Shown: in pieces, positions 8,090-15,075 of the stretch
How positions within the stretch are numbered: the first letter of the stretch is position 1
Layout of the letters: each line of letters begins with the position of its first letter
DNA from: Dactylosporangium sucinum
GTDB taxonomy: Bacteria; Actinomycetota; Actinomycetes; Mycobacteriales; Micromonosporaceae
Assembly: GCF_014647515.1 (NCBI RefSeq)
Contig: NZ_BMPI01000082.1
Span: 1-45,892 of the forward strand
DNA: 45,892 bases
Direction of reading: 5' to 3'
The notes under the pieces: generated by a model
Told to the model about the DNA's origin: nothing
What the model saw: the letters and a program-made list of their open reading frames with translations, nothing else
Database searches by the model: none
Made by a program: the position numbers and the translations under genes

Positions 8090-8440
8090 TCATGCGACCC
8101 CTCCACTGAGGCGGGGCGCAGCCTGGAAGGCGCGCAACCGAGCGGTTGCGGCATCGACGTTGCGGCGCATGCGTTCGGTCTCGGCGGCCAGCACCTCGCC
8201 GCCGGACTCGGCGAGCCGGTAGTAGCGGCGCAACCGGCCCTCGACGATCTCCTCGTGGTCGACGCGCACCAGGCCGGCGTCGACCAGCCGGTCGAGCGCC
8301 CCATACAGCGTGCCGGGCCGCAGCGAGATGCGGCCGCCGGACAACCGGTCCACCTCGGCAATCAAGCCGTACCCATGCAAAGGCTCGCCGGCCAGGGCAG
8401 TGAGGATCAAGAACGTGGGCTCGCGCAGCGGGGTCTCCAC
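8090..8440 (-). CDS. PadR-family transcriptional regulator
   Basis: A 116-residue repressor. It opens with LREPTFLILTALAGEPLHGYGLI, the PadR helix 1-2 signature, then LRPGTLYGALDRLVDAGLV (recognition helix), a wing ending RRYYRL, and a C-terminal dimerisation helix with ETERMRRNVDAA. The GTG at 8440 is favoured over an upstream in-frame start at 8497 because a TATATT -10 lies exactly 7 bases before it, implying a leaderless mRNA, and because the longer form would place the promoter inside the coding region. It is probably autoregulatory together with the downstream membrane protein. Confidence 0.88.
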   Translation of the reverse strand: METPLREPTFLILTALAGEPLHGYGLIAEVDRLSGGRISLRPGTLYGALDRLVDAGLVRVDHEEIVEGRLRRYYRLAESGGEVLAAETERMRRNVDAATARLRAFQAAPRLSGGVA

Positions 8441-8443
8441 GCG

Positions 8444-8476
8444 AGCCAATATATCGGCTGCGAAGGTATGACGGAA
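8444..8476 (-). promoter_or_regulatory. Leaderless promoter and likely PadR operator
   Basis: Minus strand: TTCCGT (8476-8471), 17 bases, TATATT (8453-8448), 7 bases, then the GTG start. The -10 lies inside a 16-base near-palindrome AGCCAATATATCGGCT (8444-8459), so repressor binding would cover the -10. Confidence 0.5.
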
Positions 8477-8502
8477 GCTGGCCCCACCGCCGGACACAAC
8501 CC

Positions 8503-8534
8503 GGATACAGCTGCGTCGTCACCGCAGGGTATCC
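8503..8534 (-). terminator. Stem-loop downstream of the DinB-like gene
   Basis: GGATAC plus CTGCG (8503-8515) pair with CGCAG plus GTATCC (8523-8534), with a small internal bulge and a 7-base loop. It begins 33 bases after the DinB-like stop codon and precedes the padR promoter. Confidence 0.5.
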
Positions 8535-8566
8535 ACATGACCGCGACTGTCACGCTCAGAGTTCGC

Positions 8567-9295
8567 TCATGAACCCTGTAAAGAGCCCTGATGCGACAGT
8601 TTGTCCAGGTCACGCTTGCAGAACCGGTGGTGAGCCCATTCCTCGTCGAGCACAGTGCCGAGACATTGCCGCACTGTCCGCCCCTTGGCGTACGGGGGCC
8701 ATCTGTCGTCGTCCGGGACCGGCGCGGTCTTCGCGAGCTGATCCGGCGTGACCTCGGCCAGCCAGGTCTCGATCTCTGAAGCCTGCCGGACTCGCACGGC
8801 GAGCACCTCGTCGAGGCTCGGCTGGGCGGACGGGTCGAGCCCGTCCGCCTGGTCCATGACGAACGGTGGACCCAGTCCCATGGCCGTGAACGGCTCGGTG
8901 AGCCCGAGCACGCAGCGCCGGAACCAGGAGTCGTGCACGAAGACAAGGTGGCGCAAGGTTTCGACCATTGACCACTCGCCGTCGACGCCGTGATGTTCGC
9001 TGTTCTCGGGCATGGACCGAACTCGCCCGGTAGTCGTCGCCCAATCGTCCCGCAGTTGCTGCCAGGCCTCTCGCAGGTCGTCCGGCCGATCTGAGCGGAT
9101 CAGCAGCCGAACCGGGTGACGACGGTCGAGCTCCGCCTCGACGTACGACATCACCTCGACCCCGTTGACCACAAGATTGGTGACCAGGCCGTCGATCTCG
9201 GCGTCCTGCATGACCACGCCGACCATCCGCGCTCTACTCAGGTCGCACTCGCGGAATTCTGCGCCGGTGAGGTCCTCATCGTGGAAGCGTTGCAT
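8567..9295 (-). CDS. DinB/YfiT-like four-helix protein with a short pentapeptide-repeat N-terminus
   Basis: A 242-residue protein. The first ~50 residues (DLTGAEFRECDLSRARM) form a few pentapeptide repeats. Residues about 70-235 are a DinB-like four-helix bundle: WSMVETLRHLVFVHDSWF and GTVLDEEWAHHRFCKRDL place histidines as in metal-binding DinB_2 proteins. Relatives are thiol-dependent or uncharacterised metalloenzymes; the substrate is unknown here. The ATG at 9295 is preceded at 6 bases by TAGCCT (9302-9307), a possible leaderless -10. Confidence 0.78.
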   Translation of the reverse strand: MQRFHDEDLTGAEFRECDLSRARMVGVVMQDAEIDGLVTNLVVNGVEVMSYVEAELDRRHPVRLLIRSDRPDDLREAWQQLRDDWATTTGRVRSMPENSEHHGVDGEWSMVETLRHLVFVHDSWFRRCVLGLTEPFTAMGLGPPFVMDQADGLDPSAQPSLDEVLAVRVRQASEIETWLAEVTPDQLAKTAPVPDDDRWPPYAKGRTVRQCLGTVLDEEWAHHRFCKRDLDKLSHQGSLQGS

Positions 9296-9301
9296 GCAGA
9301 C

Positions 9302-9307
9302 AGGCTA
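9302..9307 (-). promoter_or_regulatory. Possible leaderless -10 of the DinB-like gene
   Basis: Minus-strand TAGCCT ends 6 bases before the ATG and there is no SD sequence. No clear -35 is seen. Confidence 0.3.
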
Positions 9308-9457
9308 GTTTGCACCGCACACGCCACGCCCGGATCTGCCGCGGCGGGAGTTGTGGCGTTCATCCCGAAGAGCGTGCGTCTGATCTTGTTTGGCGCTGGC
9401 CAGTCCGGTGCCCGCGGCCCCGATGAGAGGTTGCGCTTCGCAACATCACGCCGGAAA

Positions 9458-9494
9458 GCCGGGGCACCGCATGCTGGGCATGCGGCGCCCCGGC
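9458..9494 (-). terminator. Strong terminator hairpin of the cold shock gene
   Basis: A 17-base near-perfect inverted repeat (9458-9474 with 9478-9494, three-base loop, one mismatch) is followed on the minus strand by TTTCC. It lies about 30 bases after the cold shock stop. The rest of 9296-9523 holds nothing I can identify. Confidence 0.75.
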
Positions 9495-9523
9495 GGCGCT
9501 CAGGTCTTCTTGCCAGGACCGAG

Positions 9524-9727
9524 TCAGAGGCTGCGGACGTTCTCCGCCTGAGGACCCTTCTGGCCCTGGGTCACCTCGTACTCCACCTTCTGGCCTTCCG
9601 CAAGCTCACGGTATCCACTACTGGCGATGGCGGAGTAGTGGACGAAGACGTCCGGTCCGCCGTCATCCTGCGAGATGAAGCCGAAGCCCTTTTCGGAGTT
9701 GAACCACTTGACAGTACCGCTAGCCAC
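9524..9727 (-). CDS. CspA-type cold shock protein
   Basis: A 67-residue single cold shock domain of normal length. RNP1 is KGFGFIS and RNP2 is VFVHYSAI; the opening SGTVKWFNSEKG and the closing KGPQAENV are canonical. It binds single-stranded RNA/DNA and acts as an RNA chaperone. The GTG start at 9727 lies 5-6 bases after a perfect AGGAGG (9733-9738). The in-frame extension to 9814 is the untranslated leader. A TATGGT at 9800-9795 could be its -10, giving a leader of about 60 bases. Confidence 0.95.
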   Translation of the reverse strand: MASGTVKWFNSEKGFGFISQDDGGPDVFVHYSAIASSGYRELAEGQKVEYEVTQGQKGPQAENVRSL

Positions 9728-9949
9728 ACTTTCCTCCTGATAGCGGAAGCCGTTCCCTCGCCAATCGTCGGCGATGAACTTCCGCACCCGCCGTACCATA
9801 CCTGCTTGCGGCATGAGCCTCGCTACCGAGGGTGTTCATCCACACTCCGACGATCGCGGACCGGGCTCGAGTTCGGAGCGGCGCTTGGGTCACAGGCCCA
9901 GTATCGGCGGTTGCCGGTTGGCCTCGACCGTGCGCAAGTCTGCTGGCCG

Positions 9950-10046
9950 CCGCGTCGTGGTCCCCGCGCTGCAGCGCGAGCCGGGCCAGGCAGAGCATCG
10001 CGTCTGCGCTGCCCGGCCATCGACGCCGAGCGACGATGGAACCCAT
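9950..10046 (-). pseudogene. Possible remnant of a TPR protein
   Basis: In the 365-base gap between the cold shock start and the GH43 stop, one minus-strand frame reads DAMLCLARLALQRGDHDAA, which looks like a single tetratricopeptide repeat, with nothing convincing around it. It may be the decayed tail of a TPR regulator. The evidence is one motif only. Confidence 0.2.
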
Positions 10047-10080
10047 CAGGAGGGCTGCCGGTTACAGTCCTCCTGATGGG
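10042..10080 (-). terminator. Terminator hairpin of the double-GH43 gene
   Basis: A perfect 12-base inverted repeat (10042-10053 with 10069-10080) and a 15-base loop lie 13 bases after the GH43 stop codon. Confidence 0.65.
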
Positions 10081-10092
10081 GTCGGTCCAGCG

Positions 10093-13000
10093 TTACCGGA
10101 GCTTGAACCGCGCGGTGAGGCTCGACCCGTCGGCTGTCGTGGCCGATACCTCGTAGCAAGCGCCGGGGTTGGCGGGGGTCTTCCAGTTGTACCGGAAGTG
10201 GCCGCCGTTGTACGTCAGGGTGGTGTTACCGGTGCTGAGCGTCTCGACCTCGGACGTCGGTGCGCTGGCGTCGCACGAGACCTGCTTGACGTTCATCGTG
10301 ACCAGCGCCGGGTCGGTCAGTTCGGTGGTGTTCGAAAAGACCTGGAACTTCATGGGTACGGTGCTGCCGCCCTTGACCGTGTTGACCACGCTGCCCATGT
10401 CGACCGGGCTGTCGAAGCCCTTCAGCGTCCACGGCAGCACGGTGTACGTCTGCTGGGCCGTTGCCACGTTGCCCGCGCGGTCGGTCGCCGTTGCGGTGAT
10501 CGTGTGCGTGCCCACGTCGGTGCGGTAGCCGCTGACGACGCAGCCCGCCGGGCCGGAGGTGGCGTCGGCTGCGGTGCACGTGGGCGCGGCCGGGACCGAG
10601 CCGAAGTACACGATGCCGACCGTGGTGGAGAACGCCGCTGTCGGAGCGATCACGTCGACCTTGACGGTCAGGGACCACGGTTCACTCCACCAGAGGTTGA
10701 CTCCCTGCGCCCGGTACTCGATGCGGTGGACGCCGTCCGGTAGTGCGACCGGTTCCCGGTAGGGGAACCAGCCTTCCCCGTCGAGCTGGTACTCGATCAG
10801 CCGTACCCCCGGGCCGGCGGTGAGTGTCAGGGCCGCGCCGGCGCCGTACCAGCCGTCGACGCCCGGGTTGGAGACCGTGGCCTCGGGCTGGCCACCTTCG
10901 TAGCGCAACGGCGCGACGCTGGTCAGCGTCGGGGTCACCGGCCGGATCGTGCCGTCTGCGTTGAAGTAGAGGCGGTCGATGGTGGTTTCCCGGTGTGTAC
11001 CGTCGCCGCCCGGGATCGCGAAGCGGTGGTACGCGATGTACCAGTCGTCGGTGCCGGGGACCTGGAGGACGGAGTGGTGCCCGGTGCCGAGGATGCCCTG
11101 ACTGACGTCCTTGGTGAGGATTTCGCCCTTGCTGGTGAACGGTCCCAGCGGGCCGGCGCCGGTGCCGTAGCCGACGCGGTAGTTCTCGCTGCGGGTGTCG
11201 TCGATGGACCAGGACAGGTAGTAGGTGCCGTTTCGCTTGTGCAGGAACAGGCCCTCACGGAAGCCGGTGAGGTTGGTCAGCTGTACCCGCTTGGCCACGT
11301 CGTAGGAGATCATGTCCTCGTTGAGCGGGACCACGTAGGCGTTGCCGTTGCCCCAGTAGAGGTAGCTGGTGCCGTCGTCGTCGGTGAAGACCGCAGGGTC
11401 GATCTGCTGGGCGCCGTTGTAGTCGGCCTTGTTCACCAGCGGCTTGCCGAGCGGGTCGACGAACGGCCCGAGCGGCGAGTCCGACACGGCGACGCCGATG
11501 TTCTGCGCCGCCGAGAAGTAGAAGTAGTACTTCCCGTTCTTCTCGACGGCCGCCGGGGCCCAGGCATTGGTGTCGGCCCATGCGATGTCCGGTCCGAGGT
11601 CCAGGATGGTGCCGTGTTCGGTCCAGTCGACCAGGTTCCGGCTCGACCACACCTTGAATGTGGAGCTGCTCCAACCGGGGTAGCCGTCGGTGGTGGCGTA
11701 GATGTAGTAGGTCTCGCCGAACCGGACGATGTTCGGGTCGGCGTTGAATCCGGGCAGGACCGGGGAGCGCATCGCCACGGCTCGCACGGTCCACTCGCGG
11801 GTAGCGCCGGATTGGCTGGTGACGGTCAACTTGACCGGCGACGAGTAGTCCCGCGGTCCGGCCGGCGTGATCGTGGAGGTCGGGGCGACCCGGTAGGCCG
11901 GGTCGAGGTTGCGCAGATCGGTGCCCGGCTTGACCGGGAGGGTGATGGTGCTCGTCGCCGAGTCGATCAGCGCGGCGACCTTCAGGCTGTCCAGCTGCAC
12001 GGCGGTGACGCTGGTGCCGTTCGCGCCGAGCCCGGCGACCTCGGCGTCGGCGAGCGCCCGGCTGTAGATGGAGAAGTCCCGGACCCGGCCCTTGAGGTAC
12101 CTGTCGGCGTTGTAGAGGGAACGGCCGATGTAGTTGGCTGTGGTACGACCGTTGCCGATGTCGCCGGGCCGGTTGACCACGCCGGTCTTCTCGGCCAGCT
12201 TCGCCCCGTCGAGGTAGATCCGGGCGGTACCGGTGGCATCGAGGGTGTATGTGAGCGTTTTCCACACCCCACGTGGCACGGCGCTCGATCCGGCGGCGGT
12301 CTCCTCACCGGTCCAGTTCTTCAGGCTGATGGAGGTCCGGTAGTTGTTGCCGGTGGTGAAGAGGTAGCCATTGCCGGCGCCGCCGGCGTCGGTGTTGCCG
12401 AGACCCCAGATGAAGTACGGCGTGGCCTGGTCCGCGGCGATGTTCACGTCCAGGGAGACGGTGATCTCGGTGAGGCCGGACATGATGTTGTCGGGGAGCC
12501 GGACGTGGCCGTTGCTGCCGCCGAGGGACAGGGCGCCGTCGCTCCAGCCGGCGCCCCCGGACAGGGTTGCGTGGTAGCCGTTGCCGGAGTCGTCGGTGAC
12601 CGTGGTGCCCGCGCTCTGGTTGAGCGGATAGTGGGCGACGAGGCCCTGTTCGGTGCGCTTCACCGGGGGTGGTGCGTCGGTCAGGGCGTCGAGTTCCCGC
12701 TGGGTGACCGGGATGACCGTGCCGTGACGGGGGCTGGCGGGCAGGCTGTACGCCGCCGGCACGCGCCAGTTCGGGTTGGCGAGGTCGTTGGTGCCGAGCG
12801 GGATGTAGCCTCGGCCGCCGTATTCGTCGACGAAGAGGTAGTACGCCGAACCTGAGGTGTCGCCCGGATTCGCCTTGAACACGGTCGGTCCCTCGACGGC
12901 CGAGGTGCCGGCCTTGCGGCCGATGCACGAGTCGACCATGGACCAGGCGGGCTTGCCCGGCAGGTCGACGGCGGTCAGCGAGGAGGACTTCTCCTGGATG

Positions 13001-14955
13001 ATGTCCGAGCAGCCGGTACCGCCACCGCCCTCGTCCTTGGTGAACCGGTAGTAGCTGTCGCCGGCCTTGATGACCGTCGAGTCGATGCGCGACTCACCCC
13101 GGTCCTGCCAGGCCATGGGTTCGCTGAAGGTGACGAAGTCGCGGGTGGTCGCGGCGAGCATCCGGTTGTAGGTGCTGCCGGTGTGGTTCGGATCGTTCGC
13201 GGCGTACAGCTTCGAGGCCCAGAACACCAGGTACTCGCCGCGGGTGTCGTCCCAGTAGGCCTCGGGCGCCCAGGTGTTGCCGGCGGCCGGCGGCGAGACC
13301 AGGACGTGCCGCTGCGCGGACCAGCTCACCAGGTCGGTCGATTCCCAGACCTCCAGGTATCGGCTGCCCTGGCGCTGGGCGAGATCCCAGTCGCCGTTGC
13401 GGCCGATGGAGAGGTCGGTGGCGATCAGGTAGAACCGGTCGCCTTCCGGGGAGCGGATGAGGAACGGGTCACGCAGTCCCAGCGTGCCGTAGCTGGACTC
13501 CAGTTTCGGCTGGCCGCCGTTGACCTCGGTCCAACGCAGGGCGTTGTTGCCGCGGCTGGCCGCGAAGTAGATCTTCTCCCCGGCGATCGAGTTCCCGGTG
13601 AAGTAGCTGAAGGCGTAGCCGGCGTACGGGGCGGAGGCAGGCAGCTCGCGGATCGTGAGTTCGACGGCCCGTTCGGCGGTCGCCGTGCCGACGGTGACGG
13701 TGGCGGTCACCGTCACTCGTGCATCGCCGGCGCCGTGGGCCGGTCGGCGGACCACACCGTCCGGGGTGACGGTCGCCGGCTGGGCGGAGCGCCACGTGAC
13801 GGTGGCCCCGTGCAGACCGGTGGTGGGCATGGTCAGGTTGCCCCGCACGTCGTCGGCGTGGACCAGGGACAGCGCGGCCGCCGCCGCGTCGGCCCGGCTC
13901 TGGTCCGACTCGGTGGGTAGCACGGTGGCGGTGAATGTCCTGGTGCCACGTGCGGTGCCCCGGGTGAGCGTGGCGGTCATGGTTACCTGGACCGGCCCGG
14001 TGGAGGAGGCCGGGCGGGTCACCGTGCCGGCCGGACTGATCGTCGCCGGGTCGCTGGAGGACCAGGCGATCGTCGAGCCGTACGCGCTTGCGGTAGGCAG
14101 GGTCAGGTTGCCGGTGATCTTCGACAGATCGCCGAGGTCGAGGGCGGCGGTGTCGGCGGCCACTCGCTTGTCGTCCGGCAACGCGATCGCCGCCGCCTCG
14201 TCGGCGCTGAGCGCCCGGTCGTAGATCCGGAAGTTCAGCACCCTGCCCTTGAGGAACCGGTCGCTGGCGTAGTTTGACTTGCCGAGATTGTTGTTGACCG
14301 TCGTACCGTTGCCCACAGCGCTGGGCGGCACGGTGACGGCGGTGTTCCGGGCGACCTGCACGCCGTCCTCGTAGAGGGTGCCGGTGGTGCCGGTCTGGGT
14401 GTAGGTGATGGACTTCCACACACCGCGGGCGAGGTTCGCGCCCTTGCCGGTCACCTTCTCGCCGGACCAGTTGGTCGTGGTGACCCCGGCACGGAACGCG
14501 TCACCGCTGGTGAACAGATAGCCCGTGCCGGACGAGGAAGTTGCCGAGTTGCCCAGACCCCAGATGAAGTACGGGGTCTGCTGGGCCGGGTCGACGTAGA
14601 CGTCGACGGCGACCGTGATGGACGACAGCCCCGCCATGAGGTTGTTCGGCAGCTTCACGTGGTCGTCGACGCCATCGAGTTGGAGCCCGTTCGCGCCGGT
14701 CCACGTGCCGCCGCCGTTGAGGGTGCCGTTGTTGCCGTTGCCAGATGTGTCGATGACCGTGGTACCGGACGTCTGGTTCAGGTCGTAGCGGACCAGCAGG
14801 CCGTCGGTGACGTCAGCGGGAGCTGCCGCCGCCGCGGCGGGGACGAGCCCGGTGACCAGCGCCAGCATCGTGCCGGTGGCGAGCAGACGGACCATCGAGC
14901 GCGGCGATATGAGGGCGAGAGATGATCGAGGGTGTCGGACGGAAACCGATGACAT
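10093..14955 (-). CDS. Secreted multidomain enzyme with two GH43 catalytic modules
   Basis: A 1,620-residue exoenzyme. Order: signal peptide (1-45); LamG/concanavalin-like domain (~50-260); two Ig-like repeats (~260-440); GH43 module A (~445-745) with Asp in LRDPFL, Asp in IDSTVI and Glu in VEGPTV; second LamG domain (~770-970); beta-rich linker (~975-1060); GH43 module B (~1063-1350) with Asp in NADPNI, Asp in IDPAVF and Glu in REGLFL; OmpL47-like and Ig-like domains (~1365-1510); and a C-terminal PxKF domain (VPMKFQVF). Both catalytic triads look complete. GH43 enzymes are mainly arabinofuranosidases, arabinanases and xylosidases, so arabinan or arabinoxylan is the likely substrate. The ATG at 14955 follows AAGGA by 5 bases; the ORF upstream of it would cover the promoter and operator. 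Confidence 0.9.
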   Translation of the reverse strand: MSSVSVRHPRSSLALISPRSMVRLLATGTMLALVTGLVPAAAAAAPADVTDGLLVRYDLNQTSGTTVIDTSGNGNNGTLNGGGTWTGANGLQLDGVDDHVKLPNNLMAGLSSITVAVDVYVDPAQQTPYFIWGLGNSATSSSGTGYLFTSGDAFRAGVTTTNWSGEKVTGKGANLARGVWKSITYTQTGTTGTLYEDGVQVARNTAVTVPPSAVGNGTTVNNNLGKSNYASDRFLKGRVLNFRIYDRALSADEAAAIALPDDKRVAADTAALDLGDLSKITGNLTLPTASAYGSTIAWSSSDPATISPAGTVTRPASSTGPVQVTMTATLTRGTARGTRTFTATVLPTESDQSRADAAAAALSLVHADDVRGNLTMPTTGLHGATVTWRSAQPATVTPDGVVRRPAHGAGDARVTVTATVTVGTATAERAVELTIRELPASAPYAGYAFSYFTGNSIAGEKIYFAASRGNNALRWTEVNGGQPKLESSYGTLGLRDPFLIRSPEGDRFYLIATDLSIGRNGDWDLAQRQGSRYLEVWESTDLVSWSAQRHVLVSPPAAGNTWAPEAYWDDTRGEYLVFWASKLYAANDPNHTGSTYNRMLAATTRDFVTFSEPMAWQDRGESRIDSTVIKAGDSYYRFTKDEGGGGTGCSDIIQEKSSSLTAVDLPGKPAWSMVDSCIGRKAGTSAVEGPTVFKANPGDTSGSAYYLFVDEYGGRGYIPLGTNDLANPNWRVPAAYSLPASPRHGTVIPVTQRELDALTDAPPPVKRTEQGLVAHYPLNQSAGTTVTDDSGNGYHATLSGGAGWSDGALSLGGSNGHVRLPDNIMSGLTEITVSLDVNIAADQATPYFIWGLGNTDAGGAGNGYLFTTGNNYRTSISLKNWTGEETAAGSSAVPRGVWKTLTYTLDATGTARIYLDGAKLAEKTGVVNRPGDIGNGRTTANYIGRSLYNADRYLKGRVRDFSIYSRALADAEVAGLGANGTSVTAVQLDSLKVAALIDSATSTITLPVKPGTDLRNLDPAYRVAPTSTITPAGPRDYSSPVKLTVTSQSGATREWTVRAVAMRSPVLPGFNADPNIVRFGETYYIYATTDGYPGWSSSTFKVWSSRNLVDWTEHGTILDLGPDIAWADTNAWAPAAVEKNGKYYFYFSAAQNIGVAVSDSPLGPFVDPLGKPLVNKADYNGAQQIDPAVFTDDDGTSYLYWGNGNAYVVPLNEDMISYDVAKRVQLTNLTGFREGLFLHKRNGTYYLSWSIDDTRSENYRVGYGTGAGPLGPFTSKGEILTKDVSQGILGTGHHSVLQVPGTDDWYIAYHRFAIPGGDGTHRETTIDRLYFNADGTIRPVTPTLTSVAPLRYEGGQPEATVSNPGVDGWYGAGAALTLTAGPGVRLIEYQLDGEGWFPYREPVALPDGVHRIEYRAQGVNLWWSEPWSLTVKVDVIAPTAAFSTTVGIVYFGSVPAAPTCTAADATSGPAGCVVSGYRTDVGTHTITATATDRAGNVATAQQTYTVLPWTLKGFDSPVDMGSVVNTVKGGSTVPMKFQVFSNTTELTDPALVTMNVKQVSCDASAPTSEVETLSTGNTTLTYNGGHFRYNWKTPANPGACYEVSATTADGSSLTARFKLR

Positions 14956-14973
14956 AGCATTCCTTAACTGGGG

Positions 14974-15014
14974 TGTTAGCGGTAACAGTGCCGGAACGCC
15001 GACGCAACAGTCAA
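14974..15014 (-). promoter_or_regulatory. Promoter and LacI-type operator of the double-GH43 gene
   Basis: Minus strand: TTGACT (15014-15009), 18 bases, CACTGT (14990-14985). Overlapping the -10 is TGTTAGCGGTAACA (14974-14987), with perfect TGTTA/TAACA arms and a central CG, the layout of LacI-family operators found before actinobacterial arabinan and xylan genes. No LacI gene lies nearby, so the regulator would act in trans. Confidence 0.55.
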
Positions 15015-15075
15015 GAGTCATCTTGTTCCCGCGCCCACGAGTGTGCGCGTTCACATGTCCAGATCGGGGATGGGG

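Noticed and set aside
10993..12855. A 620-codon plus-strand frame inside the GH43 gene
   Set aside because: Translation is repetitive Val/Gly/Asp-rich antisense of the GH43 modules.
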